Notes: generated by a model not told the origin, from the sequence alone. A stretch of 64,000 bases of DNA from UBA1724 sp051884615 (GCA_051884615.1 JBJEVT010000041.1:124001-188000), one strand, 5' to 3'; positions 8,702-17,460 are shown, numbered from the stretch's first letter. Translations and numbers: made by a program.

Positions 8702-9313
8702 ATGAACGCCCCCACCATCGTGGCCATGGACCTGGAAGGGGTCCTGGTTCCTGAAATCTGGATCGCCTTCGCCGAAAAGACCGGCATCCCCGAACTGAGA
8801 CTCACCACCCGGGATGTGGCGGACTACGACGAGCTGATGCGCCACCGTCTGGCCATCCTCAAGCAGCACGACCTGCGGCTGAAGGACATCCAGGAAGTCA
8901 TCTCCCGGATGGCCCCCCTGCCCGGCGCCGTGGAGTACATGCAGTGGCTCGCCCCCAAACTCCCCAACGTCATCCTCTCCGACACCTTCTACCAGTTCGC
9001 CACCCCCCTGATGCGGCAGCTGAACTACCCCACCCTCATCTGCAACAGCCTGGAGGTGGACGCCGAGGGACGGGTCACCGGATACAAGCTACGCCAGAGC
9101 AACGGCAAGCGCCATGCCGCCCTGGCCTTCAAGCAGCTGAACCTCAAGGTGATCGCCATGGGCGACTCCTTCAACGACACCGCCATGCTCAAGGAGGCGG
9201 ATCTGGGCATCCTCTTCCGCCCCTCCGACAAGGTGCGCCAGCAGTTCCCCCAGTTCCCCGTGGTCACGGAATACGCCCAGGTGCAGCAGCTCATCGAGAA
9301 TTTCCTGGCCTGA
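8702..9313 (+). CDS. thrH: Phosphoserine phosphatase / homoserine phosphotransferase
   Basis: The 203-residue protein is a HAD-superfamily enzyme of the ThrH type, known from Pseudomonas to dephosphorylate phosphoserine and to transfer the phosphate to homoserine. The typical N-terminus, DLEGVLVPEIWIAFAEKTG (10-28), contains the nucleophile Asp10. ILSDTFYQF and LMRQLNYPTL follow, and GDSFNDTAML supplies the metal-binding Asp pair of motif IV. Length and motif order match ThrH rather than SerB. It could serve serine synthesis or bypass homoserine kinase. It starts 20 nt after the VWA gene with no clear Shine-Dalgarno. Confidence 0.92.
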   Translation: MNAPTIVAMDLEGVLVPEIWIAFAEKTGIPELRLTTRDVADYDELMRHRLAILKQHDLRLKDIQEVISRMAPLPGAVEYMQWLAPKLPNVILSDTFYQFATPLMRQLNYPTLICNSLEVDAEGRVTGYKLRQSNGKRHAALAFKQLNLKVIAMGDSFNDTAMLKEADLGILFRPSDKVRQQFPQFPVVTEYAQVQQLIENFLA

Positions 9314-9353
9314 TCCCCCGCTCCCGCACCCCACATAACATCACCCCGCGGTC

Positions 9354-10910
9354 ATGAAAATCGAGAATCTCCGACTCAATCTCACAGAATACCGGGACAA
9401 GGTCTACGGTTGCTGGCTGGGCAAGAACATCGGCGGCACCCTGGGCGCCCCCTTCGAGGGACAGAGAGTCACCAACGACTGCACCTTCTACACCCAGGAT
9501 CTGAAGGGCGACCCCCTCCCCAACGACGACCTGGATCTCCAGCTGATCTGGCTCTGCATGGCGGAACGGCACGGCCTCCTGAACCTCAACTCCAGACTCT
9601 TCGGCGACTACTGGGCGTCCCACATCATCGGCCCCTGGAACGAATACTCCGTGGCCCACCACAATGTGCGAAACGGCTTCTATCCCCCCATCTCCGGCGC
9701 CCTCAACAACGACCCCTGGAAATTCTCCAACGGCGCCTGGATCCGCTCCGAAATCTGGGCCTGCCTCTTCCCCGGCAACCCGGACCAGGCCATCCGCTTC
9801 GCCTACCTGGACTCCAGCTGCGACCACTGCGGAGAGGGCATCTACGCCGAAATGTACACCGCCGCCCTGGAATCCGCGGCCTTCGTGGTGAAGGATCTCC
9901 GGAAGCTCATCTCCATCGGCCTCTCCAAGGTCCCCGAAGACAGCAGGGTGGCAAAATACGTCAAGATGGTCTGCGACGCCTATGACAAGGGCGAGGACTG
10001 GCTCACCGCCCGCAACCGGGTGGTGGAGGACAACAACAAGGATCTGAAGTGGTTCCAGGCTCCCGCCAACGTGGCCTTCGCCACCCTGGGCCTCCTCTAT
10101 GGAGAGGGAGACTTCGGCAAGACCATCTGCCGCGCCGTGAACTGCGGCGACGACACGGACTGCACCGGCGCCACCGCCGGCGCCGTCATGGGCATCATGT
10201 ACGGCCGCCAGGGCATCCCCGCCCAATGGCTGGATCCCATCGGCGAGAAAATCCTCACCTGCGCCATCAACCGCTTCGGCCTGATGACCATGCCCCCCGC
10301 CTCCATCCGGGAACTCACCAACCGCACCGTGCGCCTGGCCTGCGAGACCGCCGCCAGCGACCCCGATTTCGTCCCCCTCTCCTCCGAGCCCAGCCGGATT
10401 CCGGAGAAGGTGGAGGAGGCCCTCATGGACGCCACCCAGGCAAAGGCCATCTGGGCCAGAAACCCCTTCCAGATGGACTACTACCTGACCAATGTGGCCG
10501 TGCGGGTCATCTACGAGAACCCCCAGGTGGAGCCGGGCAAGCCCACCAAGGTGCGCATCGAGGTCCGCAATCCCCTCATCTCCGAGGGCGTCTACAACCT
10601 CCGCTGGATTCTTCCCGAGGGCTGGAGCGTGGACAAGACCGAGGGGCGCACCTGCTCCAAGAACTACTTTTACGGCTGGCAGGAGTTCGTCCTCACCCCG
10701 GGCCCCTTCCAGGAGGCGGTGACCTACGTCACCCTGGATGTGCGCCTCCACGACCGCTTCTTCCCCAACTACCTCAGCATCCCCTTCCAGCTGAAGGGCT
10801 CCGTGGAATATCCCAAGAGCTACGAGGAGACGGATTGCGAGGAGTTCGAGGAGCAGGCCTTCCGCCTTCGCCGGGCGCTGAAACAGCTGGACAAGAACTC
10901 CCCCGCCTAG
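9354..10910 (+). CDS. ADP-ribosylglycohydrolase-family protein with C-terminal beta domain
   Basis: Residues 1-350 form an ADP-ribosylglycohydrolase (DraG/ARH) fold. The opening, YRDKVYGCWLGKNIGGTLGAPFEG (13-36), is typical. Metal-binding acidic clusters appear at NDDLD (57-61) and GDDTDCTGA (265-273). Family members remove ADP-ribose from proteins or hydrolyse related N-glycosidic bonds; many family members in polysaccharide degraders have unknown substrates. The last 140 residues look like an Ig-like beta-sandwich (YYLTNVAVRVIYEN...KVRIEVRNPL...LPEGW). No signal peptide is visible, so it is probably cytoplasmic. It starts 40 nt after thrH. Confidence 0.85.
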   Translation: MKIENLRLNLTEYRDKVYGCWLGKNIGGTLGAPFEGQRVTNDCTFYTQDLKGDPLPNDDLDLQLIWLCMAERHGLLNLNSRLFGDYWASHIIGPWNEYSVAHHNVRNGFYPPISGALNNDPWKFSNGAWIRSEIWACLFPGNPDQAIRFAYLDSSCDHCGEGIYAEMYTAALESAAFVVKDLRKLISIGLSKVPEDSRVAKYVKMVCDAYDKGEDWLTARNRVVEDNNKDLKWFQAPANVAFATLGLLYGEGDFGKTICRAVNCGDDTDCTGATAGAVMGIMYGRQGIPAQWLDPIGEKILTCAINRFGLMTMPPASIRELTNRTVRLACETAASDPDFVPLSSEPSRIPEKVEEALMDATQAKAIWARNPFQMDYYLTNVAVRVIYENPQVEPGKPTKVRIEVRNPLISEGVYNLRWILPEGWSVDKTEGRTCSKNYFYGWQEFVLTPGPFQEAVTYVTLDVRLHDRFFPNYLSIPFQLKGSVEYPKSYEETDCEEFEEQAFRLRRALKQLDKNSPA

Positions 10911-11039
10911 CTCCGGCCCGTCCCGGCTCTTCTCCTCCCCCTCCCTCTCTCCGGCCGGGCGGACTCCCGGGAGGGGCGAAGGGAGGGCGTCTCCCGCCAA
11001 TCCGGAAGCGCCCTCCCCCCTCTTCTCCATCCCTGCGGA

Positions 11040-12350
11040 ATGACCCGACGACAGATCCATCCCCTTCTGCTCCTCCTGCTGGCAGTCCTGCTCCTTTCCC
11101 CTGCCTTCTCCCAGGACGCCCCCTGGAGGCTCCAGCTCTCCCACTACGCCCAGAGGAAGAGCTGGGAGACGCCCCCCGAGAAGCCCCTGCCCCCCCTCAC
11201 CGCCGACATGCTGGAGGAGGCCATCGAGGCGGCGGGCACCTATCTGCGGAACCAGCAATATCCCGAGGGGAATTTCCGCTACGCCTACGACTTCATCGCC
11301 GACGCCCTGGACGAGAAGGACAACCAGGTCCGGCAGGCAGGCGTCCTGTGGAGCATCTGCAACCTGAACCGCCATCGTTTCACCGAGGAGACCCGGAGAA
11401 GCGCCCTGCTGGGCCTGGATTTCTTCCTCCGCAGCCAGCGGGGACTGCCTGACGCCCCCCAGGTGGTGGTCACCTACAAGAGCGAGACCGTCGTCCGCAC
11501 CGGGACCGTGGCGCTCTTCTGCATGGCCCTGGTGGATTTCCTGGAGGGGCAGGAACGCTATCTCACCGAAGCCCAGAAGCAGCCCTTCCTGCTGGCTCTG
11601 GAGAACAACCTGAAATTCCTCCAATACCAGGAGCTGGCCAGCGGCTCCTGGCGGGAAGACTACGAGCTGAACGGCGTCCGTCTGCCCGAGGACATCGCCC
11701 CCTTCTCCTCCTATTTCGACGGGGAATGTCTCCTTGCCTACGCCAAGGCCGCCCTCTACTACCAGGCGCGCCCCCATCTCCCCCCCCCCGTCCCCCTGGA
11801 GGCACGGCTGCGGGACGCCCTGCCCAAACTCCTGCGGAAATACACCGTGGAATGTTTTGGGGAAGGCGGGGACACGGACTACACCAAGGGCTTCTACCAA
11901 TGGGGCGCCATGGCCTGCCAGCAGACGGCCCTGCTCCTTCCCCAGGACCAGGACATCCAGAAGCTGACCCTGGAGGGCGCCCTCGCCTTGAGCTGGTGGC
12001 AGATTTTCGGCCACAAGGTGGAGACCCGGGCCGGCAACACGGGCTATGCCGTGGAGGGCCTGGCGGCCACCATCATGACGGCGGAGCGGGCGGGCCTTCA
12101 CGAGGAGGCGGAATTCCTGCGGCAGCGCACGGAGGGGTTGCTTCTGCGGCTGATGAGCTGGCAGGTGGGCGGCCCCCTGGCGGCCTACAATCCCCTCCTC
12201 AGGGCATGGGAAGGCCGCATCCCGCCCCGGGCCTTCGGGGGAATCACCTCCACCGCCGACTCCAGCTTCATCCGCATCGACGTGGTGCAGCACCAGCTCC
12301 ACGCCATGCTGCTCGCCCTCCAAGCCTTCTTCCCGGAACCCCTCCCGTGA
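11040..12350 (+). CDS. Exported protein, probable alpha/alpha-toroid fold
   Basis: The 436-residue product begins with a signal peptide (about 1-25, ending AFSQ). Its mature part consists of helical repeats such as AAGTYLRNQQYPEGNFRYAYDF and AGVLWSICNLNRH, which resemble the alpha/alpha-toroids of terpene cyclases, polysaccharide lyases and sugar epimerases. No catalytic motif lets me choose between these, so the reaction is unknown. The stop overlaps the GTG of a membrane protein kinase (GTGA), so the two are translated together and may form a sensing or regulatory pair. A 129-nt GC-rich gap without a clear promoter precedes it. Confidence 0.65.
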   Translation: MTRRQIHPLLLLLLAVLLLSPAFSQDAPWRLQLSHYAQRKSWETPPEKPLPPLTADMLEEAIEAAGTYLRNQQYPEGNFRYAYDFIADALDEKDNQVRQAGVLWSICNLNRHRFTEETRRSALLGLDFFLRSQRGLPDAPQVVVTYKSETVVRTGTVALFCMALVDFLEGQERYLTEAQKQPFLLALENNLKFLQYQELASGSWREDYELNGVRLPEDIAPFSSYFDGECLLAYAKAALYYQARPHLPPPVPLEARLRDALPKLLRKYTVECFGEGGDTDYTKGFYQWGAMACQQTALLLPQDQDIQKLTLEGALALSWWQIFGHKVETRAGNTGYAVEGLAATIMTAERAGLHEEAEFLRQRTEGLLLRLMSWQVGGPLAAYNPLLRAWEGRIPPRAFGGITSTADSSFIRIDVVQHQLHAMLLALQAFFPEPLP

Positions 12351-14200
12351 CCGCCCCCCTGGAAAGCACGAGAACCCTCCGGCCCGCCGTGGAGGAGACC
12401 CAGTTCTCCTCGGGGGAGCCTTCCCCGCGGCTCACCAACACCCGGATCCGAAGAATCCGGGAACGTTTCCATGCCCGGATGCATGGGAGCCGCACCCAGT
12501 GGCGTCCCTTCTCCCCCCTTCCCGGCGACGTCCCCCACAATCTGGTGCCGGGCTGCACCCTCCAGGCGGTGATTGGCTCCGGGGGCATGGGCACCGTCTA
12601 TCTCGCCCGCCAGAACGCCCTGAACCGCCAGGTGGCGGTGAAGGTCCTGAATCCCCGTCTGGCCAACGACCCGGTCTTCATGGAGCGTCTGCGGAAGGAG
12701 GCCCAGATCATGGGCACCTTCTCCCATCCCAATCTGGTGGGCTGCCACGATATCATCGTCTCCCGCAACGGCGCCTGCATCCTGATGGAGTATATCCCGG
12801 GGCACCTGAACGGGCGGAATCTGGTCCAGCTCCTGGGCCCCATGCCGGAGCGCTACGCCATCCCCGTGCTCCACGCCGTGGCAAAGGGCCTGGCCTACGC
12901 CTACGAAAAGGGCTTCACCCACCGGGATGTCAAACCCGACAATCTCCTCTTCGCCTTCCAGGACAAACGCCCCCCGGAATCCTACGAGGAGCTCTTCCAG
13001 TCCCCCGATTTCCGGGTGGCTCTCTGCGATTTCGGCATCGCCTCCACCCAAAACCAGTTTCCCGAGGAGCATGGCGGGGAGGACGCCCCCCGGGAGGAAC
13101 CCGCGCCGGAGCCCCGGACGGAGGAGGACGAGGAGGAGAACGCCATCGTGGGCAGCCCCCTCTACATGTCTCCGGAACAGGCCATCATGCCCGAGGACGT
13201 GGATTGCCGGAGCGACATCTACTCCCTGGCATGCACCGCCTTCTTTCTCCTGACCGGAAAGCCCCCCTTCCCCGGAAAGACCCTGGAGGAGGTCCTGGAC
13301 CTGAAGACCCAGTGCGACCTCCCCCTCCCCGTCCCGCCGCCGCCCGCCAAACCCCTCAATCCCGTCCTGGGCAAGGCCCTCCTCCGCATGGGCGCCCTGC
13401 AGCAGGAGGACCGGTTCCAGGACTACGCCACCCTCCTGGACATCCTCTCCACCCTGGAGACCTCCCTGGTCTCCCCCCTCTCCTTCCGGCTCTTCACCTA
13501 CCATTACCGGAAATTCCTCATCCGGCTCTGCCTGGGGGCGCTGCTGCTGGGAGGCGTCATCCTCCTGGGCCTCTTCGGATACACCCAGTGGCTGAACAAC
13601 TACGAGCGGCGCCTCATGGACGACACGGTCTTCCTGGGCAAATGGGAAGGCACCCTCTCCACCTGGCAGCAGATCTTCACGGCGGAGGGACGGGTCCTCC
13701 TGGGCACCCCCTCCTCCGGCCCCCTCACCCTGAAGGAACGCCTCCGCCCCGGCGACTATCTCCGGGTCTCTCTGAATTTTCAAGATGTGGGCAGCGCCGT
13801 CCTCATGCTTCACATGACGATGGGGGAGGAGACGATTCCCCTGGTGCGCATCATCTGCTACCGGGAATCCCGGCGCAACGTGGTGCAGCTGGGCATTCCG
13901 TCTCGGCGACCGGACTCCACCACCTCCTTCGAGGAAATCCCCGGCCCCCTGGATCTCCCCGACGCCACCAATCCCTGGATTCAGTTGCGCCTCCAGTTCC
14001 ACGAGAGCTTCTGCGTGGTCTGGAACCAGGAACGCCCCCTGGGCATCTGCCACTTCCCCCCCGGCATGACCCCCGTCCAGGAAGCCGCTTTCTCCATCTC
14101 CCGCCTGAATTGCCCGCAAGTGCAGTTCGCCAACATCGCCCTGGTCAAGGAAAAATACGCCCAGCGCATCCTTCCCCGCCTGAACGAAGAATATCCCTGA
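12347..14200 (+). CDS. Transmembrane serine/threonine protein kinase
   Basis: The 617-residue kinase has a complete Hanks-type domain: glycine loop GSGGMG (77-82), catalytic Lys99 in VAVKVL, HRDVKPDN with Asp194, DFG at 228-230, and GSPLYMSPEQ in the activation segment. An acidic insertion (Glu/Asp/Pro-rich) lies between DFG and that motif. A single membrane helix (FLIRLCLGALLLGGVILLGL) follows the kinase, and an unrecognised domain of about 230 residues lies beyond it, probably outside the membrane as a sensor. The frame extends far upstream, but the GTG overlapping the preceding stop gives the natural start and places 65 low-complexity residues before the kinase. The ligand and targets are unknown. 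Confidence 0.85.
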   Translation: MTAPLESTRTLRPAVEETQFSSGEPSPRLTNTRIRRIRERFHARMHGSRTQWRPFSPLPGDVPHNLVPGCTLQAVIGSGGMGTVYLARQNALNRQVAVKVLNPRLANDPVFMERLRKEAQIMGTFSHPNLVGCHDIIVSRNGACILMEYIPGHLNGRNLVQLLGPMPERYAIPVLHAVAKGLAYAYEKGFTHRDVKPDNLLFAFQDKRPPESYEELFQSPDFRVALCDFGIASTQNQFPEEHGGEDAPREEPAPEPRTEEDEEENAIVGSPLYMSPEQAIMPEDVDCRSDIYSLACTAFFLLTGKPPFPGKTLEEVLDLKTQCDLPLPVPPPPAKPLNPVLGKALLRMGALQQEDRFQDYATLLDILSTLETSLVSPLSFRLFTYHYRKFLIRLCLGALLLGGVILLGLFGYTQWLNNYERRLMDDTVFLGKWEGTLSTWQQIFTAEGRVLLGTPSSGPLTLKERLRPGDYLRVSLNFQDVGSAVLMLHMTMGEETIPLVRIICYRESRRNVVQLGIPSRRPDSTTSFEEIPGPLDLPDATNPWIQLRLQFHESFCVVWNQERPLGICHFPPGMTPVQEAAFSISRLNCPQVQFANIALVKEKYAQRILPRLNEEYP

Positions 14201-14226
14201 CCTCCTCCCCCCCCCTCCGCCACCCC

Positions 14227-15627
14227 ATGGACTCCTCCCCACTGCTCAAGGCCATCCAGCTGGTGAACAGCTGCCTCTCCGACTACGTCCTCACCGTGCT
14301 CCTGGTGGGAACCGGCATCTTCTTCACCCTTCGGACGGGCATGGTCCAGAGATACTGCTTCGGGAAGGGAATGAGGCAGGCGCTGGGGGACTTCTCCCTC
14401 CATGGCAGGCAGAACGGGCATGGTCTCAATTCCTTCCAGGCCCTTTGCGCCGCCGTGGCGGCGCAGGTGGGCACGGGAAACATCGTGGGCGCCTCCGGCG
14501 CCATCCTCACCGGCGGCCCCGGCGCCATCTTCTGGATGTGGGTCATCGCCTTCTTCGGCATGGCCACCATCTATGCGGAGGCCATCCTGGCCCAGGTGAC
14601 CCGCATCCAGGATCCCGCCGGCGAACTCCACGGCGGCCCCGTCTACTACATCAAACGGGCCTTCCCCGGACTCCTGGGCTCCTTCCTGGCGCATTTCTTC
14701 GCCATCGCCTGCATCCTCTCCCTGGGATTCATCGGCTGCATGGTCCAGGCCAACTCCATCAGCGAAACCTGCCATAACGCCTTCGGACTGCCCACCCCCC
14801 TCATCGGACTCCTCATCGCCACCCTCTCCTTCCTCATCTTCACCGGCGGCATCTCCCGCATCTCCCGGGTCACCGAAAAGCTGGTCCCCCTCATGGCCCT
14901 CCTCTATCTCCTGGGCGGACTCCTGATCCTCGCCCTCCGCTGGAGATACCTCCCCACCACCTTCGCCGCCATCTTCCAATACGCCTTCAACCCCGAAGCC
15001 CTCATCGGCGGCGGCATGGGATACGCCTTGAAAACCGCCATCAGCCAAGGCGTGAAACGGGGACTGTTCTCCAACGAGGCCGGCATGGGCTCCACCCCCC
15101 ACGCCCATGCCCAGGCCATCGTGGACAAGGCCCACGACCAGGGCGTGGTCGCCATGTGCGGCGTCTTCGTGGACACCTTCGTGGTCCTCACCATGACCGC
15201 CCTGGTGGTGATCTCCACCATCTACTGCGGAGACGGCCCCCTGGCCGGCGCCACCGGCGAAACCTACAGCCAGCTGCTGGCCAGCCAGGGACTGACCAAA
15301 ACCACCCTGGTCCAAACCGCCTTCTCCCATTCCCTGGCGGGGGGGAATCTGGGCGAGGCCTTCGTGGCCGTCTGCCTCTTCTTCTTCGCCTTCTCCACCA
15401 TCCTGGGCTGGAACTTCTTCGGGAAAATCAACTTCCACTATCTCTTCGGGAAAAAGTCCCTCCCGGTCTACTATCTGCTGGCCGCCGGCTTCATCTTCCT
15501 GGGCTCCATCGTGCAAAACGACCTGGCCTGGGAACTCCAGGATATGTTCAACCAGCTCATGGTCCTCCCCAACGTCCTCGCCCTCCTGGCCCTCTCCTCC
15601 CTGGTGGCCAAGGCAAAACGGGAATAG
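14227..15627 (+). CDS. Sodium:alanine symporter (AGCS family)
   Basis: This 466-residue integral membrane protein belongs to the alanine or glycine:cation symporter family, which imports these amino acids with sodium. The family signatures are clear: FQALCAAVAAQVGTGNIVG, GGPGAIFWMWVIAFFGM, and GVKRGLFSNEAGMGSTP. About ten to eleven hydrophobic helices are seen. The ATG lies 26 nt after the kinase stop; a frame open much further upstream belongs to the shadow of the kinase. It ends the plus-strand run before the AT-richer island. Confidence 0.93.
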   Translation: MDSSPLLKAIQLVNSCLSDYVLTVLLVGTGIFFTLRTGMVQRYCFGKGMRQALGDFSLHGRQNGHGLNSFQALCAAVAAQVGTGNIVGASGAILTGGPGAIFWMWVIAFFGMATIYAEAILAQVTRIQDPAGELHGGPVYYIKRAFPGLLGSFLAHFFAIACILSLGFIGCMVQANSISETCHNAFGLPTPLIGLLIATLSFLIFTGGISRISRVTEKLVPLMALLYLLGGLLILALRWRYLPTTFAAIFQYAFNPEALIGGGMGYALKTAISQGVKRGLFSNEAGMGSTPHAHAQAIVDKAHDQGVVAMCGVFVDTFVVLTMTALVVISTIYCGDGPLAGATGETYSQLLASQGLTKTTLVQTAFSHSLAGGNLGEAFVAVCLFFFAFSTILGWNFFGKINFHYLFGKKSLPVYYLLAAGFIFLGSIVQNDLAWELQDMFNQLMVLPNVLALLALSSLVAKAKRE

Positions 15628-15655
15628 CCTTCCCCCCGCTGCAGGAAAAGAAATA

Positions 15656-15693
15656 GAGGGGGGGAAAGGGGGAGAAAGGGGGAGAAAGGGGAG
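15656..15693 (+). repeat. Purine-only tandem repeat
   Basis: A run made only of G and A, built on a GGAGAAAGGG-like 10-bp unit repeated two to three times. It lies 29 nt after the symporter stop at the edge of the AT-richer island. Confidence 0.6.
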
Positions 15694-15818
15694 GTCTCAT
15701 GGCTCAAAAACCAGAAAACCTCGCTCCCTCGCCCCGCTTCCCGGCCCCATGGATACTGCCTTGGATATCCTTTCGGGTCTGACATGAAGATTCATTTCAT
15801 GCCCCGGGAAGAGGCAAA

Positions 15819-15995
15819 ATGAAGAATGCCGCCAACGTCATGGCGAACGTCTCGGTGGAACTCCCCCGTCCGCTGAACTGGTCCCATGAGGATATTTCCA
15901 TGGGGAACGAGGGCATCGAGGATCGCTCCAATGAATATCCTGATTTGGCAAAATGTGCGTGTTCGGGGAAGGGAAAGAACGATGGGATTCTTTAG
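15819..15995 (+). CDS. Small unknown protein, possibly the first half of a broken gene
   Basis: A 58-residue frame starts MKNAANVMANVS and ends in CACSGKGKNDGIL. It begins inside a sequence much less GC-rich than the neighbouring genes. It is preceded by a 12-codon frame (MKIHFMPREEAK) whose TGA overlaps the ATG as ATGA. Reading in the next frame continues with plausible codons after the stop (SLGERLAFFSFHETV), so a single frameshift near 15985 would give a protein of about 120 residues ending at 16189. I recognise no family. It may be an intact small gene or a decayed one. Confidence 0.3.
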   Translation: MKNAANVMANVSVELPRPLNWSHEDISMGNEGIEDRSNEYPDLAKCACSGKGKNDGIL

Positions 15996-16189
15996 GAGAA
16001 CGACTTGCGTTTTTTTCCTTTCATGAAACGGTAAAATCTGCTGAATTGACAACGGATATCGTGAGCATCCAGGAAAAGAATCAAAGACCGTTTATCTTTA
16101 CGAATCCCAAAGGAATCCCCATACGTTTCGGGACAAAAACTCTTTGTCTGGAAAATGGTTGCTATCGGTCGGAAATCTTGAAGGCATAG
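15953..16189 (+). pseudogene. Possible 3' half of a frameshifted small gene
   Basis: A 78-codon frame overlaps the 58-codon frame before it. Its sensible part starts near codon 10 and ends with QRPFIFTNPKGIPIRFGTKT and a Cys-containing tail. It has no Shine-Dalgarno, and its first codons overlap the other frame. I read the two together as one gene split by a frameshift. No family is recognised. Confidence 0.3.
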
Positions 16190-16229
16190 AGGAGGCAAAG
16201 CGCAAGAGATACCGCAAGGGGCCTGTTGA

Positions 16230-16284
16230 AGCCTGGTTTGCCGACAAGACCACAATCAACAATGAACACATAGGAGGATACAAC
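16230..16284 (+). repeat. Leader of tandem unit, copy 1
   Basis: This 55-nt leader begins GAAGCCTGGTTTGCCGACAA and ends with the Shine-Dalgarno TAGGAGGA and CAAC before the ATG. A diverged copy lies in front of the second tandem gene, so the duplication included the translation signals. Confidence 0.75.
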
Positions 16285-16767
16285 ATGGCTGGCTTGCTTT
16301 GCTTGTGTGGTAATGGAATGAGCAATTCCACGGCACCGTCGGAATCCATTGCGGAAATCCATAGCCCGGAGGCCCTGGAAAGAGACAGGGACATCGAACT
16401 ATGGGATTTTTGGGATGAGCAATGGGAATATTGGCACTGCCAGGCGTGCCAGCGCGTCACCGTGATTGATAGAAAGACTTGTTTGTATGTAAAAAGCTAC
16501 TCCCGGATGACGGAGAAACACCCTCCATGCCTTGACACTCTTGGAGACTGGAAGACGCTTTACTACTGGAGCGACCGGGAGTTCTACGATGGGATAGAGG
16601 AAGAGGAGAAGCGCACCTTGGGAGATTTCGTGCAAAAACATCCCCCCCGCTATGTCATCCGTCTCTCTCCCGATCAATCCAAGGCCCACGTCTTCCGTAC
16701 CGACACGAAGGAATACCGGTGCACCTACGTTCTGGATCCCCCACCGGACTTCCTCAAGAAGCCCTGA
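16285..16767 (+). CDS. Cys-rich small protein, tandem copy 1
   Basis: The 160-residue cytoplasmic protein has a CLCGNGMSN N-terminus (Cys6, Cys8) and a WHCQAC pair (Cys52, Cys55), together a likely zinc ribbon. A C-terminal half with PPRYVIRLSPD and DPPPDFLKKP follows. The start is fixed by the TAGGAGGA Shine-Dalgarno and by the matching start of the downstream paralogue, although an in-frame ATG exists 141 nt upstream. I know of similar uncharacterised small proteins with a CxCG...CxxC pattern in other bacteria, but no established function. Low GC and tandem duplication in an island would fit an immunity or defence role; that is speculation. Confidence 0.8.
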   Translation: MAGLLCLCGNGMSNSTAPSESIAEIHSPEALERDRDIELWDFWDEQWEYWHCQACQRVTVIDRKTCLYVKSYSRMTEKHPPCLDTLGDWKTLYYWSDREFYDGIEEEEKRTLGDFVQKHPPRYVIRLSPDQSKAHVFRTDTKEYRCTYVLDPPPDFLKKP

Positions 16768-16777
16768 AGCAAAAAAG

Positions 16778-16818
16778 GCGTGCCTTCCTGGCTGTTCGCT
16801 GCAACCAGGGGCACGCCC
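16778..16818 (+). terminator. Hairpin after tandem copy 1
   Basis: GGCGTGCC pairs with GGCACGCC, and an inner CCTGG pairs with CCAGG, around a loop of about 13 nt. It begins ten bases after the stop. There is no T-run, so it may be a processing or attenuation hairpin rather than a classical terminator. Confidence 0.45.
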
Positions 16819-16828
16819 GGCTTGGGGT

Positions 16829-16886
16829 GAAGCCTGGTTTGCCAACAAGACCAAAATCGCCCCTCGACACATAGTGAGGATATAAC
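16829..16886 (+). repeat. Leader of tandem unit, copy 2
   Basis: Diverged copy of the leader in front of the first tandem gene, starting GAAGCCTGGTTTGCCAACAA. The Shine-Dalgarno is weaker here (AGTGAGGAT), which may lower translation of copy 2. Confidence 0.75.
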
Positions 16887-17375
16887 ATGGCTGGCTTGCT
16901 TTGCTTGTGTGGCAATGGAATGAGCAATACAACCGTTCCCTCCGATTCCATCATTGAAATCTACCGTCCCGGGGATATCACCCTGGCGATTGACCAGGAA
17001 ACAAAACTGATTGATTTATGGGACGAAAAAATTGAGTACTGGTACTGCCATAAATGCAGGCGCATTACTCTCATCGAGCGCAAGACCTCAAAATACAAGT
17101 GCAGTTATTCTAGAATCCGATCTATTCCTTCGCCGAACATGGAAACTCTACAAGGCTTTTCCCCATTGTTCTTTTGGAGAGACAATGATTTTTACAGAGC
17201 AACGGAAGAAGACTGGGGAATCACCGTCAAGGACTTCGTGAAGCATACTCCCCCCCGCTATGTCATCCGTCTCTCGCCTGACGAATCTATGGCCCACGTC
17301 TTCCATACCGACACGAAGGAATACCAGTGCACCTACATCCGGGATCCCCCACCGGATTTCCTCAAGAAGCCCTGA
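16887..17375 (+). CDS. Cys-rich small protein, tandem copy 2
   Basis: This 162-residue paralogue of the preceding gene has the same first 14 residues, MAGLLCLCGNGMSN, and the same ending, DPPPDFLKKP. The putative zinc ligands are kept (Cys6, Cys8, Cys54, Cys57). Between residues 15 and about 118 the two proteins differ strongly, whereas from PPRYVIRLSPD onward they are nearly identical. The trailing GAAGCAAAAAA after the stop is also shared. The pattern suggests duplication with later exchange of the middle or conversion of the ends. Function unknown. Confidence 0.8.
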   Translation: MAGLLCLCGNGMSNTTVPSDSIIEIYRPGDITLAIDQETKLIDLWDEKIEYWYCHKCRRITLIERKTSKYKCSYSRIRSIPSPNMETLQGFSPLFFWRDNDFYRATEEDWGITVKDFVKHTPPRYVIRLSPDESMAHVFHTDTKEYQCTYIRDPPPDFLKKP

Positions 17376-17405
17376 AGCAAAAAAGACAGGACCGGGGCAA
17401 CGGAG

Positions 17406-17421
17406 CATCCGGCGCCGGATG
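17406..17421. repeat. Perfect 16-bp palindrome
   Basis: CATCCGGCGCCGGATG is fully self-complementary. It lies between the second tandem gene and the convergent beta-galactosidase. Confidence 0.7.
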
Positions 17422-17460
17422 TCAGGACGCCCCCCTCGCCCGAAGCCCTATGTGTCGTCT

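Larger units (their letters stand above)
15628..16284. other. Left half of an AT-richer island
   Basis: This 657-nt stretch between the symporter and the first tandem gene holds the purine repeat, the two overlapping small frames and the 57-nt leader of the tandem unit. From about 15780 base composition drops clearly below that of the surrounding genes, which suggests acquired DNA. No transposase, tRNA or attachment site is visible at its edges. Confidence 0.5.

Noticed and set aside
9291..12323. A 1010-codon antisense frame over the ADP-ribosylglycohydrolase and toroid genes
   Set aside because: Same GC artefact; it mirrors codon positions of the real genes and has no recognisable domain.
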